Shown here piece after piece: positions 8,996 through 17,805 of a stretch of DNA of 64,000 nt. Source of the DNA: Actinacidiphila acidipaludis (GTDB taxonomy: Bacteria; Actinomycetota; Actinomycetes; Streptomycetales; Streptomycetaceae); assembly GCF_019890725.1 (NCBI RefSeq), contig NZ_JAINZZ010000015.1, forward strand, positions 1 through 64,000, given 5' to 3'. Under the pieces are notes generated by a model. It was not told where the DNA came from. It saw nothing but the letters and a program-made list of their open reading frames with translations, and ran no database searches. The translations under genes were made by a program, and so were the position numbers. Every line of letters starts with the position of its first letter. Position 1 is the stretch's first letter.

Positions 8996-9958
8996 GTGCT
9001 CGATGAGGTGGAGCGCTGGCTGGAGCGGCGGTCGTGGTCGGCGGCCGAGCGGCCGGTCGAGCGGCTGGTCGCGGCCAAACGGGCGGCCGGCGCACAGGGC
9101 ACGGTGAGCGTGGTGCTGCCCGCGCTGAACGAGGAGGAGACCGTCGGCGACATCGTCGCCACCGTGCGGCGTGAGCTGATGACGCCGGAGGTGCCGCTCG
9201 TCGACGAGCTGGTCGTGGTGGACTCCGGCTCCCGCGACCGCACCGCGGAGATCGCCGCCCGGGCCGGGGCCCGGGTGGTGCGGCGCGACGCGATCCTGCC
9301 GCGGCTTCCGGCGCTGCCGGGCAAGGGCGAGGTGCTGTGGCGCTCGCTGCTGGTCACCAGCGGGCAGATCGTCTGCTTCGTGGACGCGGACCTGCGGCAG
9401 TTCGACGCGCGGTTCGTCTCCGGGATCGTCGGGCCGCTGCTCACCGAGCCGTCGGTGCAGCTCGTCAAGGCGATGTACGACCGGCCGCTGGAGACGGGCG
9501 GCACGGTGCTGCCGGCCGGCGGCGGCCGGGTGACCGAACTCGTCGCGCGGCCGCTGCTGAACCTCAACTGGCCGCGGCTGGCCGGGTTCGTGCAGCCGCT
9601 GGGCGGCGAGTACGCGGCGCGGCGCTCCCTGCTGGAGCGCCTGCCGTTCCCCGTCGGGTACGGCGTGGAGCTGGGGATGCTGATCGACGCGCTGAACCTG
9701 GTGGGACTGGACGCGCTGGGGCAGGTCGACGTCGGGGTGCGGCACCACCGGCATCAGGGCGGGCAGGCCCTCGGGCGGATGGCCGCGGCCATCTACCGCA
9801 CGGCGCAGCAGCGGCTGGCGCGGGCGCCGATGGTGCGGCCGCAGCTCACCCAGTTCGAGCGGGGCGCGGACGGTTTCGTCCCCACCACGCATCCGGTCGA
9901 CACCGCCGAGCGGCCCCCGATCCTGACGCTGCCGGAGTACCGCCGGCCCGCCGCCTGA
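8996..9958 (+). CDS. Glucosyl-3-phosphoglycerate synthase-like glycosyltransferase
   Basis: 320 residues from GTG 8996, with GGGAG 9 bases upstream. GT-A family features: VVLPALNEEETVGDIV at about 39-54, VVDSGSRDRT at 74-83 and the metal-binding FVDADLRQFD at 128-137. The long acidic-linker form with GKGEVLWRSL resembles actinobacterial GpgS, which joins glucose from NDP-glucose to 3-phosphoglycerate as the first step to glucosylglycerate or methylglucose lipopolysaccharide. Placement directly upstream of otsA fits a compatible-solute role. Substrate is inferred from the family. Confidence 0.8.
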   Translation: MLDEVERWLERRSWSAAERPVERLVAAKRAAGAQGTVSVVLPALNEEETVGDIVATVRRELMTPEVPLVDELVVVDSGSRDRTAEIAARAGARVVRRDAILPRLPALPGKGEVLWRSLLVTSGQIVCFVDADLRQFDARFVSGIVGPLLTEPSVQLVKAMYDRPLETGGTVLPAGGGRVTELVARPLLNLNWPRLAGFVQPLGGEYAARRSLLERLPFPVGYGVELGMLIDALNLVGLDALGQVDVGVRHHRHQGGQALGRMAAAIYRTAQQRLARAPMVRPQLTQFERGADGFVPTTHPVDTAERPPILTLPEYRRPAA

Positions 9959-10046
9959 GGCGCCCCGGGGGCCGCGTGGCGCAGGACACGCGCCGCCCGT
10001 GGCGCGGCGGCGTTTGAGGGACGCGTGGGGTGGCTAGGCTCGCCGC

Positions 10047-11462
<1,416 letters not shown>

Positions 11463-11468
11463 CGCCGG

Positions 11469-12017
11469 TCAGGCGGCGGGACCCCGCAGGTCGATCATGC
11501 AGAACACCTTGTCGTACCGGTCGGGCCCGACGGCGACGAAGTCCGGCAGCCGGCCGTACTCGCGGAAGCCCAGCGACCGGTAGAGGTCCAGCGCGCGGGT
11601 GTTGTCGCCGCGGGCGTCCAGCGTCAGCACCTCGATGCCGGCCTGCCGGGCGTCCTCGACCAGGGCGGCGGTGAGCGCCCGTCCGACGCCGTGCCCGTGC
11701 ACCGCGCCGTCCACCGCGATCTTCTCCAGGTCGGCGTGCGGACGGTGGGTGGGCCGGGCGTACCGCAGCCAGTACCCGAACCCGGCGAGCCGGTCCCCGA
11801 GGTAGGCCGCGCGCAGCGCCGCGTCGCCCTGCCGGGCCGCGGTCAGGACGCGGTCGACCAGGTCGTCCACCTCGGCGCGCGTGGGCGGGTCGACCCAGCC
11901 GAGGGCGGCGCCGCCGCGCACCAGCCCGTCCAGGACGCGGTGCGCGGACTCCGCGAAGGCCCCGGGCAGCCCGTCGCGGGCGGTGAGCCGGGCGGCGTCC
12001 AGGAGTTCGGGGCTCAC
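11469..12017 (-). CDS. GNAT-family N-acetyltransferase
   Basis: 182 residues. The acetyl-CoA loop VHGHGVGRALTAALVEDARQ (about 110-129) and the C-terminal NTRALDLYRSLGFREYGR are typical GNAT motifs. The acceptor is unknown. Its ATG overlaps the stop of the upstream mycoredoxin gene (ATGA), so the two are coupled. It converges with otsA, leaving only 6 bases between the stops. Confidence 0.88.
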   Translation of the reverse strand: MSPELLDAARLTARDGLPGAFAESAHRVLDGLVRGGAALGWVDPPTRAEVDDLVDRVLTAARQGDAALRAAYLGDRLAGFGYWLRYARPTHRPHADLEKIAVDGAVHGHGVGRALTAALVEDARQAGIEVLTLDARGDNTRALDLYRSLGFREYGRLPDFVAVGPDRYDKVFCMIDLRGPAA

Positions 12018-12292
12018 CGCCGCGCGTCCAGCAGGTGCGGGGCGCGCTCGCGGACGGCGGCGAGCAGCGCGCGCCGCGACGGGTTGACCATGGCGTGTCC
12101 GGCGACGACGACGGTGGGCACCGTCTCGTTCCCGTCGGCCACGGACCGCACGAAGGCCTTGGCCTCCTTGTCCCCGATGATGGTGCGCGTGCGGTAGCGC
12201 AGCCCGCTGAACAGCAGACTCAGCCGCAGCTTGAGGCAGTACACGCAGTCCGGACGCCAGTACATGACGACCCCGTCGTGCCCTTCCAGCAT
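12014..12292 (-). CDS. Mycoredoxin / glutaredoxin-like protein
   Basis: 92 residues with a redox CxxC at C15-V-Y-C18 (RPDCVYCLKL), a cis-Pro segment TVPTVVV near residue 57 and the thioredoxin-like fold expected for Mrx1-type proteins, which reduce mycothiol mixed disulfides. The start at 12292 removes a long arginine-rich upstream frame that is not family-like. It is coupled to the GNAT gene. Confidence 0.87.
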   Translation of the reverse strand: MLEGHDGVVMYWRPDCVYCLKLRLSLLFSGLRYRTRTIIGDKEAKAFVRSVADGNETVPTVVVAGHAMVNPSRRALLAAVRERAPHLLDARR

Positions 12293-12344
12293 GGCCCCTC
12301 CCCGTGTCCGGCCAGGCGTTGTGCCTGGTCGCACCCTACTCGGC

Positions 12345-12372
12345 GGCGGAGCCGGGCATGCCCGGCTCCGCC
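12345..12372 (-). terminator. Terminator directly after the 12373-13196 unit
   Basis: A perfect 28-base palindrome with 14-base arms (left arm GGCGGAGCCGGGCA), beginning at the base next to the stop of the gene at 12373. It separates that operon from the mycoredoxin gene. Confidence 0.75.
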
Positions 12373-12807
12373 TCACCACGGGGGTACGACCACCCGGTCC
12401 GCGCCGCGGTCGAGGCCCAGCCGCAGGCGCCCCGCGACGGCCGCCCGTCCGAGGTAGGACGCCACGGCCTCGGCGGACGCGCGTCTGGGCAGCGGCGCCA
12501 GGCCGACGACGAGGGCCACCGGACCGCCGCCCCGCACGAACGCGCACCAGCGGTCGCCGGCCGGCACGCGGATGAGGTGGTCCGACCCGTCGAGCCGCAC
12601 GGCCGCGTGCCCCGCACCGGCGACCGTCACACGCTCCCCGACGTCCGGCAGGCGCCGCGCCGGCGGCGCCAACCGCAGCGACCTCGCGAGGAGTTCACCG
12701 CAGGCCGGGTCCGGGTGGACGAGCAGCAGGAACGCCACCGGCCCCCATCCCGTCCGGTCGATCCACGACCACGCGGCCGTCGTGTTGATCAGCGGCACCG
12801 TCGTCAT
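12373..12807 (-). CDS. Unknown 144-residue protein coupled to an anti-sigma-like ATPase
   Basis: Not recognised. The 144 residues are hydrophobic and alanine/glycine-rich, with a FLLLVHPDP stretch near residue 26 and a FVRGGGPVALVVGLAPLPRR segment near 90. It reads like a compact alpha/beta domain rather than a membrane protein. Its ATG overlaps the stop of the ATPase gene (ATGA), so it is made together with that protein, next to the divergent XRE/DUF397 pair. A partner or regulator role in that signalling locus is inferred from position only. Confidence 0.65.
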   Translation of the reverse strand: MTTVPLINTTAAWSWIDRTGWGPVAFLLLVHPDPACGELLARSLRLAPPARRLPDVGERVTVAGAGHAAVRLDGSDHLIRVPAGDRWCAFVRGGGPVALVVGLAPLPRRASAEAVASYLGRAAVAGRLRLGLDRGADRVVVPPW

Positions 12808-13196
12808 CGCAGCTCCGCCCACACCTGCTTGCCGTCCGCCGTCAGGGTCGTCCCCCACCGGTCCGCGACGGCGGCGATCAGCAGCAGCCCGCGCCCGCGC
12901 TCCTCGCACGCACCGGGCGGCGGCCCGGCCACCGGCACGACGTGCGAACGGTCGGCGACGGCCACCCGCACGCCCCCGCCGGGCAGCCGGGTCAGCGTCA
13001 GCACACACGCGGGCGAGGGCACGTGCCGGTGCACGTTGGTCAACAGCTCGGTGACGCACAGTGCCGCCGCGTCGGCCAGTTCCGTGCGCCCCCAGGCGCA
13101 TAACTGCTCACGAATGCGCCGGCGTACGCCGGTGAAAGACGCGGGGTCGGCGATCATTTCGCGCACCACCGCGCCGGGTGGAGATTTCAAGGTCAT
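12804..13196 (-). CDS. Anti-sigma-factor-like ATP-binding protein (HATPase_c_2)
   Basis: 130 residues from ATG 13196; a GTG at 13205 is also possible. It is a GHKL ATPase domain of the RsbW type: the N-box ALCVTELLTNVHRH (about 47-60) and the G-box ERGRGLLLI near 101-109. Such proteins bind sigma or anti-sigma factors, or phosphorylate partners. In streptomycetes they recur beside WhiJ-type XRE regulators and DUF397 proteins, as here, with the XRE gene divergent at 13311. Confidence 0.85.
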   Translation of the reverse strand: MTLKSPPGAVVREMIADPASFTGVRRRIREQLCAWGRTELADAAALCVTELLTNVHRHVPSPACVLTLTRLPGGGVRVAVADRSHVVPVAGPPPGACEERGRGLLLIAAVADRWGTTLTADGKQVWAELR

Positions 13197-13238
13197 GCCC
13201 ACCACGGTCGCGGCCCGTGGCTACCGTGACCAGGGACG

Positions 13239-13257
13239 ACCTGACCACGCGTCAGGT
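13239..13257. promoter_or_regulatory. Inverted repeat, candidate XRE operator
   Basis: ACCTGAC-CACGC-GTCAGGT: perfect 7-base arms with a 5-base spacer, in the 114-base gap between the divergent ATPase and XRE genes. The position suits autoregulation by the XRE protein. There is no direct proof. Confidence 0.5.
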
Positions 13258-13310
13258 GGGCCGGGCGACGTTCCCGGTGTGTATCGGGTGTGTACGGGGA
13301 GGCGGGGCGC

Positions 13311-14126
13311 GTGCCCACGAAGAGCGAGGGTTCCGCGAGCATGCGGATGTTCGGTGCGGTGGCGCGCGGACTGCGGGAGAACGCCGGCGTCACCACGGAC
13401 GCGCTGGCCGAGCGCGTCGGTTACTCGAAGTCGCTGATCATCAAGGTCGAACGGGGTGAGCGGATGCCGCCGCCGATGTTCGTGGAGAAGGCGACGGAAC
13501 TCCTGGGCGGAGGGGCGTTGCTGGCGCAGGCCGCGGCCCATCTGGAACGGCGGAGCGACTTTCCGGAGTGGTTCGAGCCGTATGCCGACCTGGAGCGGTC
13601 GGCGATCAGCCTCTACAAGTACGACAACTTCGTCGTCAATGGCCTGCTCCAGACCGTGGATTACGCGAGGGCTCTGCTCAGCGACAGCTCAGCCCTGGTG
13701 GAAGCCGATGAGATCGAACGGCGAGTGGAGGCACGGCTGGCGCGTCAGAACTTGCTCACCCGCACGCCGCTGGCTCAACTCGCCTTCCTGGTCGAAGAGT
13801 CGGCACTGAAACGCCCGCTGGGCGGCCCAGACGTGCACAAGGCCCAGCTCACACGTCTGCTGGGGATCGGCCAGCTACGTAACGTGACGATCCAGGTGGT
13901 AGCGACCAGCGCTGAAGCCCATGCCGGGTTCGACGGCCCCATGACGCTGATCGAGACAGAAGCCCGTCGCCAGTTCGGCTACCTGGAGGTCCAGGGCCGT
14001 AGCTTCCTTCTAGAGGACCGTGACGAGGTGAGTACGCTCAACCAGCGCTATGCGATGATCCGTTCGCAGGCCCTCAGCGTGAGGGAGTCCGCGAAGGTGA
14101 TCGAGCAGATAGCAGGGGAGCTATGA
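13311..14126 (+). CDS. XRE-family regulator with DUF5753 (WhiJ-like)
   Basis: 271 residues from GTG 13311, preceded by GGGGAGG at suitable spacing. The N-terminal helix-turn-helix (about 10-65) carries TTDALAERVGYSKSLIIKVE, and DUF5753 follows (about 85-265, with NGLLQTVDYARALL). WhiJ/AbaA-type regulators of this form pair with a DUF397 protein that modulates DNA binding, often affecting development or antibiotic production. The stop overlaps the DUF397 start (ATGA). Confidence 0.9.
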   Translation: MPTKSEGSASMRMFGAVARGLRENAGVTTDALAERVGYSKSLIIKVERGERMPPPMFVEKATELLGGGALLAQAAAHLERRSDFPEWFEPYADLERSAISLYKYDNFVVNGLLQTVDYARALLSDSSALVEADEIERRVEARLARQNLLTRTPLAQLAFLVEESALKRPLGGPDVHKAQLTRLLGIGQLRNVTIQVVATSAEAHAGFDGPMTLIETEARRQFGYLEVQGRSFLLEDRDEVSTLNQRYAMIRSQALSVRESAKVIEQIAGEL

Positions 14127-14377
14127 CCTCCGAACTCACCTGGTTCAAGAGCAGCTACAGCGGCACCCAGGGCGGCGACTGCGTCGAGGTCGCCCTGGAA
14201 TGGCGGAAGTCCAGCCACAGCGGCAACGAGGGCGGCGACTGCGTCGAGGTCGCGGCGTGCCCCGCGACCGTCCACGTGCGGGACTCCAAGGACCCGGAGG
14301 GCCCGGTCCTCACGTTCTCCGCCGCCGCGTGGTCGGCGTTCCTGACGTACGCGGCGGCGGAGAGGGCGCGCGGCTAG
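14123..14377 (+). CDS. DUF397 protein with duplicated N-terminal motif
   Basis: 84 residues. The normal DUF397 pattern is present from residue 27 (WRKSSHSGNEGGDCVEVA, then VRDSKDPEGPVLTFSAAAW). An extra copy of the first 20 residues precedes it (WFKSSYSGTQGGDCVEVA at 7-24). DUF397 proteins are small partners of XRE-DUF5753 regulators. It is coupled to the XRE gene by ATGA. Its TAG stop overlaps the TAG stop of the opposing FG-GAP gene within a CTAG at 14374-14377. Confidence 0.88.
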   Translation: MTSELTWFKSSYSGTQGGDCVEVALEWRKSSHSGNEGGDCVEVAACPATVHVRDSKDPEGPVLTFSAAAWSAFLTYAAAERARG

Positions 14378-15591
14378 AAGAGGCCGTCGCCGTCGGCCAG
14401 GTAGTCGTTCGTACCGTTGTAGGCGATGGTGCCGCCGGCCCGACCGGCATAGAAGCGGACCTCGCCGAACGCCTCGGTCTGGGCGGCCAGCAGGTCGGGA
14501 TGTCCGTCCCGCGTGATGTCACCGACGCCACGCAGGGTGGTGAACGGGCCCCACCCGCCGCTGCCGATGATCTTGCGGGTGCCGAACCAGCCCTTGCCGT
14601 TGCCCGGGTAGAGCCACAGCTTGCCCGACGAGTCGCTGACGACCAGGTCGTTGTGTCCGTCGCCGCTGAGGTCGCCGATGCCGGCGAACGCCCGCATGAC
14701 GTTCCAGCCGCCGCCGATGAGCTTGCGCGCGCCGAACCAGCCCTTGCCGTTGCCCGGATACATCCACAACTTGCCCGCGGTGTCCCGCGCCACGAGATCG
14801 CCCTTGCCGTCACCGTTGAGGTCGCCGAGGGCCTGGATCGCGGTCATCGTGTTCCAGCCGCCCCCGATCAGCTTGCGCGCGCCGAACCAGCCCTTGCCGT
14901 TGCCCGGGTACATCCACAACTTGCCCGCGGTGTCCCGCGCGAGGAGGTCCTCCGCACCGTCACCGTTGAGGTCGCCGTGCCGGGTGAGCGCGGTCATGGA
15001 GTTCCAGCCCGCACCGATCAGGGTGCCCGTGCCGTCACCACGCAGGAAGTACAGCCGCCCAGCGTACGTACGGTTCAGCAGGTCCGGATTGCCGTCCCCG
15101 TTCAGGTCCCCGAAGGAGGCCGGAGTCCCCGGGTCCCCGACGTCCGGGCTGTCCCACGGCAGGTACTCGGGGCCGCCCTCGCACTGCCGCGCGGTGTGCG
15201 CCCAGCGGATGGACCCGACGTTGTTGTCCAGGTGGCTGTTGGCGTCGTGGTAGTAGTACAGGTCGTCCCCGACGTTGGTTCCGCTGTCCAGCAGCTCGAC
15301 GTCGTGGACCGGGTCGATGTACTGGTAGTTCGTCCGGCTGTACAGGCAGAAGTACTGGTAGCTCGTGTGGTTGTAGACCGAGGACACCTTGGTCCGCCAG
15401 GCGCCCAGGTCGGCCTGGGGCGTGCTGAACGACGCCATCGCACCCTGGCCGTCCTGGCCGTCGAAGACGCAGAACTTGCCCGACGCGCAGCGCGCGTAGC
15501 CGGTGGCGGCCTGCGCCGGTGCCACCGACGTGGCGATCAGCCCCAGCGCGGCCGCAGCCGTCACCAGGGCGGCACGGAACGAAATCCGCAT
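14374..15591 (-). CDS. Secreted I36-inhibitor-like / FG-GAP repeat protein, copy 1
   Basis: 405 residues. A signal peptide with likely cleavage after AQA at residue 28 is followed by an N-terminal cysteine-containing domain (CASGKFCVFDG) that resembles the peptidase-inhibitor I36 family, to about residue 140. The remainder is five FG-GAP/VCBS-like calcium-binding units with the pattern GDLNGDGxxDLL, spaced about 45 residues, suggesting a beta-propeller. It is probably extracellular; the ligand is unknown. The first 45 residues are the same as in the neighbouring copy at 15712-16932 except at position 46 onward, which indicates a recent duplication. Confidence 0.85.
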   Translation of the reverse strand: MRISFRAALVTAAAALGLIATSVAPAQAATGYARCASGKFCVFDGQDGQGAMASFSTPQADLGAWRTKVSSVYNHTSYQYFCLYSRTNYQYIDPVHDVELLDSGTNVGDDLYYYHDANSHLDNNVGSIRWAHTARQCEGGPEYLPWDSPDVGDPGTPASFGDLNGDGNPDLLNRTYAGRLYFLRGDGTGTLIGAGWNSMTALTRHGDLNGDGAEDLLARDTAGKLWMYPGNGKGWFGARKLIGGGWNTMTAIQALGDLNGDGKGDLVARDTAGKLWMYPGNGKGWFGARKLIGGGWNVMRAFAGIGDLSGDGHNDLVVSDSSGKLWLYPGNGKGWFGTRKIIGSGGWGPFTTLRGVGDITRDGHPDLLAAQTEAFGEVRFYAGRAGGTIAYNGTNDYLADGDGLF

Positions 15592-15644
15592 GTCTGGTTC
15601 CCCTAAGGAACTTCAGGCCCGCACACCCGTGCGGGCGACGTTTT

Positions 15645-15715
15645 GTCCCGACGTTCTCCGCAGCCGCTGGTCCGGGTTCCCGACGTGCGCGGCTGCGGAG
15701 ATGACGGGCGGCTAG
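15645..15715 (+). pseudogene. Relic of the 3' end of a DUF397 gene
   Basis: Aligns with the last 72 bases of the DUF397 gene (14306-14377) with 60 identical positions and one single-base deletion, which shifts the frame (my hand count). It begins GTCCCGACGTTCTCCG and ends in the same GGCTAG. Its stop shares CTAG with the second FG-GAP gene just as the intact DUF397 gene does with the first. This shows that the duplicated unit included the DUF397 tail. Confidence 0.8.
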
Positions 15716-16932
15716 AAGAGGGCGTCGCCGTCTTCGAGGTGGCCGTAGTAGCCACCGTCGTTGGCGATGGCCCCGGCGGTCCGGCCGTAGTAGATGCGGA
15801 TCTCGCCGCCGGTCGCGACGCTCTGGGCCGCGAGCAGGTCGGGGTGGGCGTCCCGGGCCATCTGGCCGACACCGAGCAGCGTGGTGAACGGCCCCCACCC
15901 TCCGGTGCCGATCATCTTCCGGGCGCCGAACCAGCCCTTGCCGTTGCCCGGGTAGAGCCACAGCTTCCCGGACGAGTCACTGACCACCAGGTCGTTGCGC
16001 CCGTCACCGCTCAGGTCGCCGACGCCGGCGAACGCCCGCATGACCTGCCATCCGCCACCGATCAGCTTGCGCGCGCCGAACCACCCCTTGCCGTTGCCCG
16101 GGTACATCCACAGCTTCCCCGCGGTGTCCCGGGCCACCAGGTCGCCCTTGCCGTCACCGTTCAGGTCGCCGACCGCCTGGATCGCGGTCATCGTGTTCCA
16201 GCCGCCACCGATCAACTGCCGCGCGCCGAAGGCCCCCTTGCCGTTACCCGGGTACATCCACAACTTGCCCGCGGTGTCCCGCGCGAGCAGGTCCTCCGCA
16301 CCGTCGCCGTTGAGGTCGCCGTGCCGGGTGAGGGCCGTCATGGAGTTCCAGCCCGCACCGATGAGGCTGGCCCTGCCGTCACCGCCGAGGAAGTAGAGCC
16401 TTCCCGCGTACGTGCGGGTCAGCAGGTCGGGCATGCCGTCCCGGTTGAGGTCGGAGAAGGCAGCCGGGGAGAGCGGGTACGACGCGGCGGTGTCGGACCA
16501 GTCCACGTACTCGTTGCCGCCCTCGCACTGCCTGACGGTGTGCGCCCATCGGACGGACCCCAGGTTGTTGTCGAGATGGCTGTTACTGTCCTGGAAATCG
16601 GCGAGGTCGACCTGCGCGGCCCCGGCGGTCACGACCTCGACCTCGTGGACCGCGTCGTCGTAGACATAGTTCGTCCTGCTGTACAGGCAGGCGTACTTGT
16701 AGCCGGTGCGGTTGTAGACCGAGGACGCCTTGCTCCGCCAGGTGCCCAGGTCGGCCTGCGGCGAAGTGTAGGACGTCATCGCGCCCTGGCCCCCGGCGCC
16801 GTCGAAGACGCAGAACTTGCCCGACGCGCAGCGCGCGTAGCCGGTGGCGGCCTGCGCCGGAGCCACCGACGTGGCGATCAGCCCCAGCGCGGCCGCGGCC
16901 GTCACCAGGGCAGCACGGAACGAAATCCGCAT
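15712..16932 (-). CDS. Secreted I36-inhibitor-like / FG-GAP repeat protein, copy 2
   Basis: 406 residues from the ATG at 16932 (MRISFRAALVTAAAALG), which is the same start as copy 1; the frame extends upstream but without a signal peptide. Architecture matches copy 1: signal peptide, CASGKFCVFDG cysteine domain and five GDLNGDG-type calcium-binding repeats. The region around residues 90-140 differs most between the copies. The 5' leader, including a GC hairpin element, is also partly conserved between copies. Confidence 0.85.
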   Translation of the reverse strand: MRISFRAALVTAAAALGLIATSVAPAQAATGYARCASGKFCVFDGAGGQGAMTSYTSPQADLGTWRSKASSVYNRTGYKYACLYSRTNYVYDDAVHEVEVVTAGAAQVDLADFQDSNSHLDNNLGSVRWAHTVRQCEGGNEYVDWSDTAASYPLSPAAFSDLNRDGMPDLLTRTYAGRLYFLGGDGRASLIGAGWNSMTALTRHGDLNGDGAEDLLARDTAGKLWMYPGNGKGAFGARQLIGGGWNTMTAIQAVGDLNGDGKGDLVARDTAGKLWMYPGNGKGWFGARKLIGGGWQVMRAFAGVGDLSGDGRNDLVVSDSSGKLWLYPGNGKGWFGARKMIGTGGWGPFTTLLGVGQMARDAHPDLLAAQSVATGGEIRIYYGRTAGAIANDGGYYGHLEDGDALF

Positions 16933-17141
16933 AAGTGTGTTCCCCCCCAGGGAAGTTGACGCCCGCACCTCGTACGGGACGGACACATGCTAGACCCCGA
17001 CACGGCGCAGGGGTTGTGCGGCGATCGGGATGGCCCGGCCCCGTCAGCCCGTGAGCACGTCGACGAACTGCCAGACGCTCGGGCAGCACCGAGGTCACCG
17101 CCGCGACGAAGGCCGTCACCACCGCCGGGGAGGACCCCCGC

Positions 17142-17726
17142 TCAGCCCCCCGCGCGGAGCCGGTCGCGCTGGAGGGCGCGGGCGAGGGTGCGGCGCAGGG
17201 AGGGCGAACCGGGGGGCGCGGACCGGGACTTGGCGGGGACGTCGAGGGCGCGGCTGATCACGTCGTAGGCGTCGCGGCACCCCGCGGGCAGTGCCGCCGA
17301 CCGCAGGCGCAGGTCCTCCTCGACCAGGCGCCGGAGTGCGTCCACATCCTGCGGGGTGAACCGCCGCCGCCCGCGGGCGAGGGCATGGACGTGGCGCGAG
17401 CAGGCGGCCGTGTCGTCGAGCCGCTCGGAGATCTCCTCGGCGAGGCCCCACAGGCGGCCGTCCAGCCAGGGCCCGTCGCGCTGGTCGAGCACGAGCGGCA
17501 CCACGGGCGCCGGCTCGGCCCTGCGGGCCTTGACCATCTGCTTGGAGACGGCGGGCTGGCTCATCCCGGCCAGGCGGGCGATGGCGTCCTGCGTCCAGCC
17601 GAGGGCGGCCAGCGCCTCGATCATCTCGGCGCGCACCCGGCGCATCTCCTCACCCGCACGGATGACCTCGTTCATGCCGGCGAGGATGCGCCCGGCCTGC
17701 TCCTCGGTCAGCGTCTCAGGGTCCAC
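17142..17726 (-). CDS. Helix-turn-helix protein, putative regulator
   Basis: 194 residues from GTG 17726. A central helix-turn-helix is clear at TQDAIARLAGMSQPAVSKQM (about 54-73), with acidic and arginine-rich helical flanks. No known ligand-binding domain was recognised. It is divergent from the hydrolase at 17806, with a large palindrome between them, so it may control both. The family is uncertain. Confidence 0.75.
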   Translation of the reverse strand: MDPETLTEEQAGRILAGMNEVIRAGEEMRRVRAEMIEALAALGWTQDAIARLAGMSQPAVSKQMVKARRAEPAPVVPLVLDQRDGPWLDGRLWGLAEEISERLDDTAACSRHVHALARGRRRFTPQDVDALRRLVEEDLRLRSAALPAGCRDAYDVISRALDVPAKSRSAPPGSPSLRRTLARALQRDRLRAGG

Positions 17727-17758
17727 ACCGCGGTTATACACCCCGCGGCACCAGCGAT

Positions 17759-17786
17759 CATAACCGGGTTGTACAACCGGGTTATG
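17759..17786. promoter_or_regulatory. 28-base near-perfect palindrome, candidate operator
   Basis: CATAACC-G-GGTTGTACAACC-G-GGTTATG: a palindrome except for the two mirrored G positions. A related half site GGTTATACACC lies at 17732-17742. It is in the divergent promoter of the HTH gene (start 17726) and the hydrolase gene (start 17806). Confidence 0.7.
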
Positions 17787-17805
17787 CGTGGCAGGCTCCC
17801 TGACC

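Noticed and set aside
15645..15715. A functional DUF397 gene at the relic
   Set aside because: Only the tail remains, with a frameshift and no start.
14374..16932. A CRISPR-like array from repeated DNA in the FG-GAP genes
   Set aside because: The repeats are about 135-base protein-coding units with variable sequence, explained by GDLNGDG-type motifs; there are no spacers and no cas genes.
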